Shown here: piece after piece, positions 1 to 8,684 of the stretch
How positions within the stretch are numbered: position 1 is the first letter of the stretch
Layout of the letters: each line of letters starts with the position of its first letter
NCBI RefSeq assembly: GCF_048270265.1
Contig: NZ_JBLWTD010000004.1
Span: 1-64,000, forward strand
Reading direction: 5' to 3'
Length of the DNA: 64,000 nucleotides
DNA from: Maricaulis sp048270265
Lineage (GTDB): Bacteria; Pseudomonadota; Alphaproteobacteria; Caulobacterales; Maricaulaceae
Program-made: the position numbers and the translations under genes
Notes under the pieces: generated by a model
What the model saw: only the letters and a program-made list of their open reading frames with translations
Database searches by the model: none
What the model was told of the DNA's origin: nothing

Positions 1-151
1 GGGTGGATTTACCCGAACCATTGACGCCGACGACACCGATCTTGGCGTCGGGCAGGAAGTGGAGCGAGATATTCTCGAACACGGGCTTGGAGGCACCGGG
101 ATAGGTCTTGGACAGCTTGTCCATATGGAAGACGTATTGATAGGCGGACAT
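1..151 (-). CDS. ettA: EttA, ABC-F translational throttle ATPase (N-terminal fragment, cut by window edge)
   Basis: Only the first 50 codons are present; the gene runs off the left edge. The ATG lies at 151. The peptide opens like E. coli EttA (a Y-V-hydrophobic-H-M stretch, then NISL.F.P.AKIG) and reaches the first Walker A motif, GVNGSGKST. EttA is a cytoplasmic soluble ABC-F protein that binds the ribosomal E site and gates the first elongation step according to the ADP/ATP ratio. The family assignment within ABC-F is based on the N-terminal match alone; another ABC-F member is possible but less likely. Confidence 0.85.
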   Translation of the reverse strand, partial: MSAYQYVFHMDKLSKTYPGASKPVFENISLHFLPDAKIGVVGVNGSGKST

Positions 152-362
152 GGGCGGACGGTCTCTTCGGCAAAGGGGGTAAAAGCTGGGCTCCCTTTAG
201 CTGACCCGCAGGCATTGGGCAACGCGGCTGCAGCGCATGGGGCAGATGGGGGAGTATCCGGCGGATCGGGTGTTGGTCTGTAGGTGGGGACGGCCGCAGG
301 CGATTGCCATGGGGGCGGGCCAATTATCCCGCGGATTTCAAACAGACCGCTCCGATGGCCCC

Positions 363-803
363 CTAACCCTTCAGGTTCTGCCGCACCCAGCTGACGATCT
401 GGTCGGCATTGATGGCGCCGGCATGGCGGGCGACTTCCTTGCCCTTGTTAAACAGGATGATCAGCGGAATGCCGCGGATCTGGAAGCGGCTGCCAACGCT
501 TTGGTGCTGCTCGGTATCGAGCTTGGCAAAACGCACCTTTGGCGACATCTGGCGGGATGCCTCCGCGAACATCGGCCCCATCATCTTGCAGGGGCCGCAC
601 CAGGGCGCCCAGAAATCCACCAGCAGCGGCACTTCGTCATTGCGCAGATGCTTGTTGAGCCGGGCTTCATCGAGCTCGAATGGTGCATCGGGAAACAGCG
701 ACGCCTTGCACTTGCCGCAGCTGGGGCTGGCGGCAAGCTTTGCCGCCGGGATGCGGTTTGTGGCCTGGCAGGCCGGACAGGTGATGTGGAGGGTGTCGGT
801 CAT
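363..803 (-). CDS. trxC: Thioredoxin TrxC (thioredoxin 2 with N-terminal zinc ribbon)
   Basis: A 146-residue protein. Two CxxC pairs in the first 35 residues (CPAC and CGKC) form the zinc ribbon that distinguishes TrxC from TrxA, and the thioredoxin fold follows with the active site WCGPCK and the cis-proline in GIPLI. It is a cytosolic disulfide reductase induced by oxidative stress in other bacteria and recycled by thioredoxin reductase (trxB is at 38.3 kb here). The ATG at 803 was chosen because it places the zinc ribbon at the N-terminus as in the family; the frame stays open upstream but the added residues have no homologous look. Confidence 0.93.
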   Translation of the reverse strand: MTDTLHITCPACQATNRIPAAKLAASPSCGKCKASLFPDAPFELDEARLNKHLRNDEVPLLVDFWAPWCGPCKMMGPMFAEASRQMSPKVRFAKLDTEQHQSVGSRFQIRGIPLIILFNKGKEVARHAGAINADQIVSWVRQNLKG

Positions 804-922
804 GGCAAGTTCACAGCAAATGGGCGGGCATCGAAGGGCGCAGCTGCCCGGGATGTTTTCTGCCCTCATATGGGCACGCCGCGGCGGAAATGCCATGGTC
901 GCGGCCGGAAAATCCGCCCCGG

Positions 923-1369
923 CTAGCTGGCTGAACCCAGGCCGGCGCTCGACTGGCCCGCCCCGCCAGCGGGCGGCATGACGCGCGGAACAAGCTGGGC
1001 TTCAAGCCAGCTCATGGCCATATCCGCCGACTCGAAGGCGCGGCTCGGCCGGCTGGTCTCTTCAAGCCGCCGGGTCATGTAGATCGCCCGCCCGACCTGG
1101 TTTTCCCGATAGACAAAGGCAACGGGGAATTTTTCGGGAAATTCGGTGCAATACGCGTCGGCGAGCTTCGAGAACTCGTCCATTTCAAAGGTCAGCTCAT
1201 ACTTGCTGTAGTCCATCAACAGGCCTTCGATCGGATTTTTCGCCAGCGTGTCGGCAAGAGCCTGAAGCGAAACCAGGCTCGCCTCGATATCGCAGCCCCC
1301 ATGCAGCTGGATCGACAAGGCCTTGTCGTCGAGAACCATGCTGAGTGTGTATGCAAAACTGTCCGGCAT
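923..1369 (-). CDS. Conserved hypothetical protein, STAS-like fold suspected
   Basis: 148 residues, soluble, no signal peptide. The ATG at 1369 sits behind a strong purine-rich ribosome site (AGGGGGAG). The pattern of alternating strands and helices, ending in a segment like 'AFESADMAMSWLEAQL', resembles small STAS/SpoIIAA-like proteins in alphaproteobacteria that end in a helix after 'F.S...A..WL'. The C-terminal 20 residues are Gly/Pro/Ser-rich and probably disordered. I do not recognise a specific function. It lies between trxC and the metallopeptidase gene on the same strand, with 119 and 117 bp gaps, so co-transcription is possible but not shown. Confidence 0.75.
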   Translation of the reverse strand: MPDSFAYTLSMVLDDKALSIQLHGGCDIEASLVSLQALADTLAKNPIEGLLMDYSKYELTFEMDEFSKLADAYCTEFPEKFPVAFVYRENQVGRAIYMTRRLEETSRPSRAFESADMAMSWLEAQLVPRVMPPAGGAGQSSAGLGSAS

Positions 1370-1486
1370 CGACTCCCCCTTTGTGCTCGTTGTAGTTTTG
1401 TCACCTAACCATTTGACCGGCCAAAACGCCAGTCTGTTCATGAACATGAACGCAGGCCGGCCTGCCAACCTGCATCGCCGCCTGCC

Positions 1487-2212
1487 CTATACCCATGTCC
1501 ACAGATCCGCTTCGCTGCGCATCTGTGCCCGGTGCTGCTTCCAGTCGGGCATCAGCCGTTCAACCGTCTTCCAGAAGGCAGCGGAATGATTGGGTTCGAC
1601 CAGATGCGCCGCCTCATGGGCACAGACATAATCGATCAGAACCTCAGGAAACCCCATCAGGCGCCAGTTGAGCCGGATGGTGCCGTCTGCGGCGCACGAG
1701 CCCCAGCGGCGCTTCTGGTCTCGGATCACGACCTTGCGCACCGGCCGGTCGAGCCGCGCGGCGAATTGTGCCACCCGCGGCGCCATGAACTGCTCGCCCT
1801 CACGCTTGTAGTGGCGCGCCAGGGCACCGGCGATGGCACGCCTGCGCAATTCGCCGCTGGCTTCGGGGTCGACGGTCACGAGAACCCGGTCACCCTCGCG
1901 GCGCAGCGTGGTGCGGACACCGCGCGGTTCGATCTGGAGCCTGAGTTCACCGCCCAGCCAGGGCAGGGTCTCGCCGGTTTCATAGGCCAGTTCGCGCTGC
2001 CGCGGACGCTCGGCCCAGGCCGCGAGCTTGCTCAATATCCAGTGGGATTTCTGCTGCAGCGCGCCCTCGATCTCCCGAAGGCTGACACGCTGCGGTGCCG
2101 TCACGGTCAACCCGTCGCGGCCAATGGTGAAACCGATCGTCCGGCGGCTGCTGCGCTGGAGCACATAGTCGATCTCATGCTGGTCCAGGCGGATTCGGGC
2201 GGGCTGCGTCAT
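1487..2212 (-). CDS. YgjP-like zinc metallopeptidase (DUF45 / M48-related)
   Basis: 241 residues. The C-terminal part carries HEAAH in 'AHEAAHLVE', followed about 10 residues on by 'FW.....L.P.W', and is preceded by 'KRRWGSC...G.I.LNW'. This is the signature of the YgjP/DUF45 SprT-like metallopeptidase family; the two His and a downstream residue bind zinc. No signal peptide, so cytoplasmic. Substrates of the family are poorly defined. The ATG at 2212 overlaps the stop of the TetR gene by four bases (ATGA), so the two are almost certainly translated together. Confidence 0.88.
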   Translation of the reverse strand: MTQPARIRLDQHEIDYVLQRSSRRTIGFTIGRDGLTVTAPQRVSLREIEGALQQKSHWILSKLAAWAERPRQRELAYETGETLPWLGGELRLQIEPRGVRTTLRREGDRVLVTVDPEASGELRRRAIAGALARHYKREGEQFMAPRVAQFAARLDRPVRKVVIRDQKRRWGSCAADGTIRLNWRLMGFPEVLIDYVCAHEAAHLVEPNHSAAFWKTVERLMPDWKQHRAQMRSEADLWTWV

Positions 2213-2856
2213 CGGGTCATGCTGCCTCTCGCGGTGGCGGGCGGCAAGTCGTCGCCGCCAGTCACCAGCGGCATCGCGCCCTCAATGCCAAGCCGCCGGA
2301 CACTGCAGAGCTGGTCGACCAGCTGCGCCGGTGTGAACCGGTCCGGATTGTCGATCCACCAGTCGAGCAGATGGAAAACCGCGCCGACTTCACAACGCGC
2401 TGCCGCCTCGGGATCGAGATCGGCACGCGCCCAGCCCTCGGCCTGGCCCTCGATCAGCTCTGCGACGCGCATGGCGGTTATGGCATCGACCACATCGCGC
2501 TGGATCGGGTCGCCGGCACCACGGCTGAGCATCAGGCGGAACAGGGGGCCATAGACCTGGGCAAAGGCGACCACGCCTTCCATCGCCGCACGATCACGCC
2601 CCTCGCGGGTGTTTGATGACTCACGCGCGAGCTCCAGCCCCTCCAGCACGCTCTGCTTGCCGGCCTGCATGACCTCGAGGAACAGCGCCTCCTTGTCGGC
2701 GAAATGGGTATAGAGCGTGCCCATCGCGACACCGGCCTCGCGCGCGATGTCGGCGATTCGCGCGCCCTGCACGCCATCGGCGGCAAAGATGGCCGCGCCG
2801 GCGCTGACGAGGCGTTCGCGAGTCGCATCCTTCTGATCCTTGCGGCTTAGGGCCAC
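2209..2856 (-). CDS. TetR/AcrR family transcriptional regulator
   Basis: 215 residues. The N-terminal helix-turn-helix is typical: 'TRERLVSAGAAIFA..G...ARIADIAREAGVAMGTLYTHFADKEALF' at about residues 13-58. The remainder is the variable ligand-binding helical domain. The start is GTG at 2856, with GGAG seven bases upstream. It is first in a two-gene unit with the YgjP-like peptidase. TetR proteins usually repress their own operon or a neighbour; the 275 bp upstream gap holds GC-rich inverted repeats, but no clear operator could be assigned. The ligand is unknown. Confidence 0.9.
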   Translation of the reverse strand: MALSRKDQKDATRERLVSAGAAIFAADGVQGARIADIAREAGVAMGTLYTHFADKEALFLEVMQAGKQSVLEGLELARESSNTREGRDRAAMEGVVAFAQVYGPLFRLMLSRGAGDPIQRDVVDAITAMRVAELIEGQAEGWARADLDPEAAARCEVGAVFHLLDWWIDNPDRFTPAQLVDQLCSVRRLGIEGAMPLVTGGDDLPPATARGSMTR

Positions 2857-2943
2857 CCGATTTCTCCGACTGGTTCAAACTGACAAACTGAAACTCTATT
2901 CATTGAATTATTTTTCAGTGAATATATTCTCGAACATGCCGCT

Positions 2944-3077
2944 GGCCCGACCCGAGGTCGGGCCGGGTGGCATGGATCCGGTGCGATTGTGGCCGGATCT
3001 ACGGTTCGCGAACCCCGCCGCCCCAATGGCGGGGCGGGTGGCAGCGCCCTTGCCCCAAGCTCCAAGCGCTGCCACCC
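2944..3077. repeat. Cluster of three GC-rich inverted repeats between tetR and msrC
   Basis: Three perfect dyads lie in 134 bp: 2944-2951 with 2957-2964 (GGCCCGAC/GTCGGGCC, 5-nt loop); 3018-3024 with 3031-3037 (CCGCCCC/GGGGCGG); and 3036-3046 with 3067-3077 (GGGTGGCAGCG/CGCTGCCACCC, 11 bp arms, 20-nt spacer). None has a following T run, so ordinary intrinsic termination is not supported. They may be REP-like intergenic elements or RNA structure at the end of the msrC transcript. Confidence 0.6.
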
Positions 3078-3131
3078 AACGCGTCTGCACCGGGGTCTCG
3101 CACGCGCCGCATGTAGTGCCGGCTGGAAAGG

Positions 3132-3602
3132 TCAGGCCGTCAGCAGGTCACGGCAAATCGCCTCGAGACCGGCCTGGTCTTCAAGGTCAAAGGCGCCGAA
3201 TTCCGTTGAATCAATATCCAGCACCGCCGCCAACGCACTGTCCGGACCAAAGACCGGCACGACGATTTCCGAGTTTGTGCGGCTGTCGCAGGCGATATGG
3301 CCGGCAAAGGCGTGCACATCAGTCACCAGCTGGGTCTCGCCCGTCGCCGCGGCCGCACCGCAGACACCGCGCCCGAAGGGAATGCGCAGACAGCCCAGCG
3401 TGCCCTGGTAGGGGCCGACGACCAGTTCATCCGGCTTGAGCGGATCAACGACATAGAAGCCGGTCCAGAAGAAGCGCGACCCGAAGGCCTCGCGCAACAG
3501 GCAGGCGGCGCTGGCATAGCGCGCCGTCGCGCTGGTCTCGCCGGCAATCACCGAAGCGATCTGCTTGCGGACATCAGCGTAAAGCTCCGGTTTCTCACTC
3601 AT
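3132..3602 (-). CDS. msrC: Free methionine-(R)-sulfoxide reductase (GAF domain, MsrC)
   Basis: 156 residues forming a single GAF domain. The family's cysteines are all visible: LGCLRIP, GRGVCG and HIACD, corresponding to the resolving and catalytic cysteines of E. coli fRMsr. The flanking motif NSEIVVPV.....AVLDIDS also matches. The enzyme reduces free Met-R-sulfoxide in the cytosol using thioredoxin, which fits the oxidative-stress genes nearby. The start is ATG 3602, with AAGGA seven bases upstream, and matches the family N-terminus (family length about 160). A second in-frame ATG at 3617 is an alternative. Confidence 0.93.
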   Translation of the reverse strand: MSEKPELYADVRKQIASVIAGETSATARYASAACLLREAFGSRFFWTGFYVVDPLKPDELVVGPYQGTLGCLRIPFGRGVCGAAAATGETQLVTDVHAFAGHIACDSRTNSEIVVPVFGPDSALAAVLDIDSTEFGAFDLEDQAGLEAICRDLLTA

Positions 3603-3681
3603 GATGGCATCCTTCATTGTCAGCCCTGTAATTGGGGCTGACCGAAGCCGGTTCAAGCGGCGAGTGCAGCACCGCCCGCCC

Positions 3682-4704
3682 TCAGATCCGGATGCCGCCG
3701 CCCAGGCTCTCACGGATGACGCGTTGCATGGTCTTGTCGGCATCCTCGCCTTCGGGGCTGCCACCGTCCGGATTGGCGGCATGGCGCTCCTCATATTCCA
3801 GCCGCGTATGGATCATGCGGATGCGGGCATCGACAAGACCATAGATCTCGGGCGGGATCTTGGTCGTGACATTGACGCCCAGTTCCTTCGCGCCGGCCGG
3901 CGAGATGGCCTCGCTGTGCGAGAGTTTGCCGGAGGACAGATAGTCGGCCAGGAAATCGGGATCCTTGTCCTCGGCCTTGTGATTGTCATGAATGATCTCG
4001 CGCGCGATGCGGTCGGCATAGCGGTCGTATTTCTCCGCCTCATGGGCGAGCATCACCAGCACGTCCTGGGTTGCCAACGGCCCCTTCTGTTCGAGCAGAT
4101 CGCGATAGGTCTCGGTCGGGAAGCCGCCATAGATCGTGTCGATCGGGCCGAGTGAAGCGGTGGCGTCCATCGCCACCTTCTCGGCAGCCAGCGCGATCAT
4201 GGCGCCGCCGGACATGGCGACATAAGGCACATAGGCGACCACATGCGGATCGCGTTTCGAATTGTGCTTCGTCTTTCGCAGATGCTCCTTGATCGCCAGC
4301 GCGATCATGTGCGCCGGGCGGGCATAGCCGCCAAGCGTATGCAGCACGATGACGATCTTCGAGCGTGGATTGGCCTGCCGGATCAGTGCAATGGCCTCGA
4401 AGGCCTCGTCGAACACGATCTGTTGCGGGGCGCTGTCACGCCCGATGAAACCATCGCCGAGATCATGGATGAACTCGATCAGCAGCGTGTTGGATTTCTC
4501 GAATTTCGAGCGATAGCGGCGATAGGCGGCCTTCGCCTCCTGATAGGCGACGGCGCGCTGACGGCGCAGCTTGGCGACCTGCTCCTCGTCAGACGCGTGC
4601 TGGCGGCGCGAGGCCACCATCGCAAGGATGACTGCCAGCAGCACCAGGATAAGCGCTGCCATGGCGGCGCCAATCAGAACCGTCTGGTCCGCAAAATCCA
4701 ACAC
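3682..4704 (-). CDS. Membrane-anchored Clp-fold serine protease, SDH (serine dehydrogenase proteinase) family
   Basis: About 340 residues. One N-terminal transmembrane segment is followed by a charged coiled-coil linker and a SppA/ClpP-like domain. Motifs of the SDH_sah family are present: 'HTLGGYARPAHMIA' (oxyanion region) and 'YVAMSGGAMIALAA', where S is the probable nucleophile. The protease probably faces the periplasm or cytoplasm from the inner membrane; the topology is not settled. The start is uncertain: in-frame TTG 4725, GTG 4704 and TTG 4701 all occur, and the GGGGGGAG ribosome site best fits 4701-4704. It is followed 104 bp on by the S1/P1 nuclease gene, which is transcribed away to the left boundary of the same strand cluster. 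Confidence 0.85.
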   Translation of the reverse strand: MLDFADQTVLIGAAMAALILVLLAVILAMVASRRQHASDEEQVAKLRRQRAVAYQEAKAAYRRYRSKFEKSNTLLIEFIHDLGDGFIGRDSAPQQIVFDEAFEAIALIRQANPRSKIVIVLHTLGGYARPAHMIALAIKEHLRKTKHNSKRDPHVVAYVPYVAMSGGAMIALAAEKVAMDATASLGPIDTIYGGFPTETYRDLLEQKGPLATQDVLVMLAHEAEKYDRYADRIAREIIHDNHKAEDKDPDFLADYLSSGKLSHSEAISPAGAKELGVNVTTKIPPEIYGLVDARIRMIHTRLEYEERHAANPDGGSPEGEDADKTMQRVIRESLGGGIRI

Positions 4705-4828
4705 ATCTCCCCCCGGAGTCTGCAACGCCCCGTCAGGGGCTCGCTCGGGGGCATGTTAACCATTTGGAAGGCATTGCGACAAGCTCGAAACGGGCGGCCC
4801 GGTCGCCAGTTCGCGGCTTCGCCCTTGC

Positions 4829-5728
4829 CTAGTCGTCCAGCGCTGACAGCGGCGAGGCACCACCCAGCGCCGCGACGCGACGCTCCGCGACGAGCTCGTT
4901 GAGCAGGCCAGCAAGGCGGACCCCGCCCAGCTTCAATTCCTGGCGGGTGATACGCAGGCCGCGCTCATAATAGGCATCGCCGGGCGCGATCGGCTGGTCG
5001 GCCCGCGCCCAGTAATAGGCAAAATCGCGCGAGCGGACGATGTCATGGCTCTCCTGCGCCCAGGCAATCGGATCGAGCGGGGTAAAGACCTCGACGCCAC
5101 CGAGGGGGATCTCCGAGGCCAGTTCGTCTGCGAAATACGACCAGCGTTCGGCTTCCGGCGCCCAGCCCCACTCTTCGCCCATATAGTCGAGAATGATCTC
5201 GCTATCCCAGACGCGGTGAAGATTGGTGTGACGTTCGCCGCGCCAGAGCACTTCGATATCATTGCCGCCGCGATCACCCTCGATCGAGACATGCATCGGC
5301 TGGTGAACATCGCCCATCCAGTGGGCGAGGAATTTCAGCGCCTCAAGGCGCTCGGCATCGGTGCGGGCGCGGTCGAGAAAGACCCCGGCATGCAGATCGA
5401 TCGCTTCCGTGATGCAGCCGTCCTCGGCGCAGTCCTCGGCATCGATATGCGGGTCATCGCGACGCTGGTTGATATAGTGCCAGGTGCGCGTGAATTCATG
5501 CGTCGAGCGCGAGGCCGCATCGGCCCAGGAGCAAATATCGCGGAAATTCTCGAACTCCGCATCGAGCGCCACCAGCCGGTCGACCTCGGTGCGGGCCTCC
5601 TCACTGAGATAGCGATAGGCGAGATCGCAGACGATACGATGGCCGTCGCGGCCATAGGCAGAAGCCGGGGAAACGCTGAGCAGGGCTGCCGCAAGGCCAG
5701 CCACCACGAAAACACGCAGAAAAGACAT
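4829..5728 (-). CDS. Secreted S1/P1-type nuclease
   Basis: 299 residues with a clear signal peptide (about residues 1-24, ending A-S-A). The mature protein begins Y-G-R-D-G-H; later zinc ligands are visible in 'STHEFTRTWHYIN' and 'FLAHWMGDVHQPMHV', the latter being the hallmark of the trinuclear-zinc S1/P1 family. These enzymes cleave single-stranded DNA/RNA and 3'-phosphate monoesters outside the cytoplasm and usually serve phosphate or nucleoside scavenging. P1 nuclease normally starts with Trp, whose backbone coordinates zinc; here it is Tyr. Four cysteines may form disulfides. Confidence 0.93.
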   Translation of the reverse strand: MSFLRVFVVAGLAAALLSVSPASAYGRDGHRIVCDLAYRYLSEEARTEVDRLVALDAEFENFRDICSWADAASRSTHEFTRTWHYINQRRDDPHIDAEDCAEDGCITEAIDLHAGVFLDRARTDAERLEALKFLAHWMGDVHQPMHVSIEGDRGGNDIEVLWRGERHTNLHRVWDSEIILDYMGEEWGWAPEAERWSYFADELASEIPLGGVEVFTPLDPIAWAQESHDIVRSRDFAYYWARADQPIAPGDAYYERGLRITRQELKLGGVRLAGLLNELVAERRVAALGGASPLSALDD

Positions 5729-5952
5729 CGGATACCGCCCTGAAAATAGCGCGGCCGCCCGCCGCCTGGATCGGGCAAGTGTCTAGGTCACACGCCCGCC
5801 CGGCTCTACTAGTTGCAACGGGCAATCAGCGCCAATAAAACCGGTGATTTCAGATGTGTTTTCGGGAGGCAGTGGTGAAACGCCGGATATCAGGCTGCGC
5901 TGCGTCACCCCGTCGCTTGACCGGACGCCCCGCGCGGGCAAGGCTCACCCCC

Positions 5953-7101
5953 ATGTCCAAGCTCGACTCCGCCCACAATATCGATGACTTGCGCGCGCTC
6001 GCGAAGAAGCGCCTGCCGCGCATGGTGTTCGACTATATCGATGGCGGGGCCGATGACGAGGTGACGCTGCGGGCCAATTGCTCGCGCTATGATGCCTATG
6101 CGCTCAACTGGAAGGCGCTGGTCGATATCTCCAGGGTCGACATGAGCACAACGGTGATGGGCTCGCCCTGTGCCGCCCCGATCGTCGTGACGCCGACAGC
6201 GGCCCAGCGCCTCTTCCATCCGCGCGGCGGCGAGACAGCGGTAGCGCGCGCGACAGCAGCGCACGGTCTGATCTATTCCCTCTCCACCCTCGGCTCGACC
6301 TCGATCGAGGCTATCGCGGCGGAGACGACCGGGCCGAAATGGTTCCAGATGTATGTCTGGAAGGACCGCGCCATTGTCGAGGCTTCCCTCGAGCGCGCCA
6401 AGGCCGCCGGCTATACCGGCCTGATCCTCACCGTCGATGTGCCCGTCGCCGGCAATCGCGAGCGCGATCTGCGCAATGCCTTCACCGTCCCGCCGAAGAT
6501 CAATCCGAAAACAATCGCCCAGGTGCTGGCCCGCCCCGGCTATCTGTTCGACATGCTGACCACACCGAAGATTACGCCGGCCAATTTCGCCGATGACAAT
6601 CCGGAAGGCGACGGCATCATGGGTTATATCAATCGCCAGTTTGATCGCACCGTCACCTGGGAGGATGCCCGCTGGATGAAGCAGGTCTGGGGCGGCCCCT
6701 TCGCGATCAAGGGGATTGTCCGACCCGATGATGCGCGCCGCTGCGTTGATATCGGCGCCGATGCGGTCTGGATCTCCAATCATGGCGGCCGCCAGCTCGA
6801 CGGATCGACGGCCACCATCGATGCCCTGCCCGACATCGTGCACGCCGTCGATGGCCAGGCCGAGATCATTCTCGATGGCGGCATCCGCCGCGGCACCGAT
6901 ATCATCAAGGCGCTGGCCCTCGGGGCGCGCGCCGTGGCGATCGGCCGTCCCTATCTCTACGGGCTTGGCGCCGCCGGCGAAGCGGGCGTGAACCGCGCCC
7001 TGGAATTTCTCACCACCAGCCTGAAACGTGATCTGGCCCTGACCGGCGTCACCCGCCTGCGGGATCTTGGCCCCGATTTCGTCCGCCGCCCGCCCCTCTG
7101 A
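5953..7101 (+). CDS. FMN-dependent alpha-hydroxy-acid oxidizing protein (L-lactate dehydrogenase/oxidase family)
   Basis: 382 residues, full length for the family. The TIM-barrel motifs are present: 'PRMVFDYIDGGADDE' near the N-terminus, 'APIVVTPTAAQRLFHPRGE..VARA', 'GLILTVDVPVAGNRERDLRN', and the active site 'IWISNHGGRQLD', with the catalytic His and substrate-binding Arg. It oxidises a 2-hydroxyacid such as L-lactate to the 2-oxoacid. The gene for a TPP enzyme follows after 26 bp, suggesting one pathway. A GTG at 5875 with an excellent GGGAGG site is in frame and would add 26 Arg-rich residues; ATG 5953 fits the family better. Confidence 0.9.
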   Translation: MSKLDSAHNIDDLRALAKKRLPRMVFDYIDGGADDEVTLRANCSRYDAYALNWKALVDISRVDMSTTVMGSPCAAPIVVTPTAAQRLFHPRGGETAVARATAAHGLIYSLSTLGSTSIEAIAAETTGPKWFQMYVWKDRAIVEASLERAKAAGYTGLILTVDVPVAGNRERDLRNAFTVPPKINPKTIAQVLARPGYLFDMLTTPKITPANFADDNPEGDGIMGYINRQFDRTVTWEDARWMKQVWGGPFAIKGIVRPDDARRCVDIGADAVWISNHGGRQLDGSTATIDALPDIVHAVDGQAEIILDGGIRRGTDIIKALALGARAVAIGRPYLYGLGAAGEAGVNRALEFLTTSLKRDLALTGVTRLRDLGPDFVRRPPL

Positions 7102-7127
7102 TTCTTCGTAAACGAAGGAATTACATC

Positions 7128-8678
7128 ATGTTCGCAGCTGAAAGCCTGGTCCGGACCCTGATCAATCAGGGTGTCGAGCTCTGTTTCACCAATCCGGGCA
7201 CCTCGGAAATGCACATGGTGGCCGCCCTCGACCGGGTCGAGGGCATGAAATCGGTGCTGTGCCTGTTTGAAGGCGTCGCGACCGGGGCCGCCGACGGCTA
7301 TGCCCGCATGGCCGGCAAGCCGGCCTGCACCCTGCTTCATCTCGGCCCGGGCGTCGGCAATGGCCTTGCCAATCTGCACAATGCCAGGCGTGCCTTCGCG
7401 CCGGTGGTCAATATTGTCGGCGATCACGCCGTCGCCCATGCGGCGCTTGATGCGCCGCTGAACAGCGATGTCGCCGGCGTCTGCGCGCCGGTTTCGCGCT
7501 GGGTCGGCAAAGTAAAGCTCGCATCCGAAGTATCAACCATGGCCGTCGAGGCCGTGCGCCAGGCCTACGGGCCGGAACGCGGTGTTGCCAGCCTGATCCT
7601 GCCGGCCGACTGCGCCTGGTCGGACCAGGAACCCGATGTGATCGAGCCTGTGGCGGCACCGCCCCTGCGGCCCGTCGGCGATGCGGCCATTGATGCCGCC
7701 GCCGAAGCCCTGAAGGCTGCCAGCTCACCCATCCTCTTCCTCGGCAATGAGGCCTGCCTGGAAGCCGGCCTCGACGCGGCGGCACATATCGCGGCAGCCA
7801 GCGGCGCGCGCCTGTTCATGGACACGTTCGTGCCGCGCATCGCCCGCGGCCATGGCCGCATCGCGCCGAAACGGCTGAGCTATCTTGGCGAGGAAGCGAT
7901 CAAGGAACTGGCCGATTGCGACCTGCTCCTGATTGCGGGCAGCAAGGCGCCTGTCGCCTTCTTCGCCTATCCCGGCGAGCCGGGTGAATTCGCCCCGGAG
8001 GGCGCACAGGTCCTGACCCTGGGCGGGCCGGCCGACGACATCATCACCGCCATGGAGGCCCTCGCCGACCGCCTTGGACCGGCCGAGCCGCTCCCGAAGC
8101 CGGCCCGATCCCAGATGCCGAAACTCTTCCCCGACGAGGCGCTCAATCCCGGTTATGCCGGCATCTCGCTGGCCCGGCACATGCCGGAGCATTCCATCCT
8201 GTGTGATGATGCGACGACCTCGGGCATGGGCGTCTTCCCCTGGACCGGCAGCGGTCCCAAGCATGACTGGCTCTGCCTCACCGGCGGGGCGATCGGATCA
8301 GGCATGCCGCAAGCGGTCGGCGCGGCCCTCGCCTGCCCGGACCGCCAGGTCTTCGCCCTGTGCGGCGACGGTGCCGCCGCCTACACCCTGCAGGCCCTGT
8401 GGACGCAGGCGCGCGAGAAGCTGAACATCATCAACATCGTCTTCGCCAACCATTCCTATCTGGTTCTGAATTTCGAACTGGCCCGCGTCGGTGCCGGCGA
8501 ACCGGGCCCGGCGGCGCAGCAAATGCTCTCTCTCGACCACCCGAAGATGGACTGGGTCAAGCTGGCAGAAGGTTTTGGCGTTCCCGGACATCGCGCACGC
8601 ACGGCCGGTGAGTTTGACACCGCACTGCAGGCCGCCATCAAGGCCGGCGGGCCGCAATTGATCGTCGCGGAAATCTGA
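7128..8678 (+). CDS. Thiamine-diphosphate-dependent enzyme, acetolactate synthase large-subunit / benzoylformate decarboxylase family
   Basis: 516 residues with the three-domain TPP fold. The N-terminal PYR domain has 'CFTNPGTSEMHMVAALD' and 'CLFEGVATGAADGYARM', with the catalytic Glu. The C-terminal PP domain has 'GDGAAAYTLQALWTQAREKLNIINIVFAN', the GDG-X(26-30)-N TPP/Mg motif. It is shorter than biosynthetic IlvB (about 560-580) and has no IlvH partner nearby, so a catabolic 2-oxoacid decarboxylase or carboligase is as likely as acetolactate synthase. The upstream hydroxyacid oxidase would provide a 2-oxoacid. The substrate cannot be told from sequence alone. Confidence 0.88.
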   Translation: MFAAESLVRTLINQGVELCFTNPGTSEMHMVAALDRVEGMKSVLCLFEGVATGAADGYARMAGKPACTLLHLGPGVGNGLANLHNARRAFAPVVNIVGDHAVAHAALDAPLNSDVAGVCAPVSRWVGKVKLASEVSTMAVEAVRQAYGPERGVASLILPADCAWSDQEPDVIEPVAAPPLRPVGDAAIDAAAEALKAASSPILFLGNEACLEAGLDAAAHIAAASGARLFMDTFVPRIARGHGRIAPKRLSYLGEEAIKELADCDLLLIAGSKAPVAFFAYPGEPGEFAPEGAQVLTLGGPADDIITAMEALADRLGPAEPLPKPARSQMPKLFPDEALNPGYAGISLARHMPEHSILCDDATTSGMGVFPWTGSGPKHDWLCLTGGAIGSGMPQAVGAALACPDRQVFALCGDGAAAYTLQALWTQAREKLNIINIVFANHSYLVLNFELARVGAGEPGPAAQQMLSLDHPKMDWVKLAEGFGVPGHRARTAGEFDTALQAAIKAGGPQLIVAEI

Positions 8679-8684
8679 CAGGCA

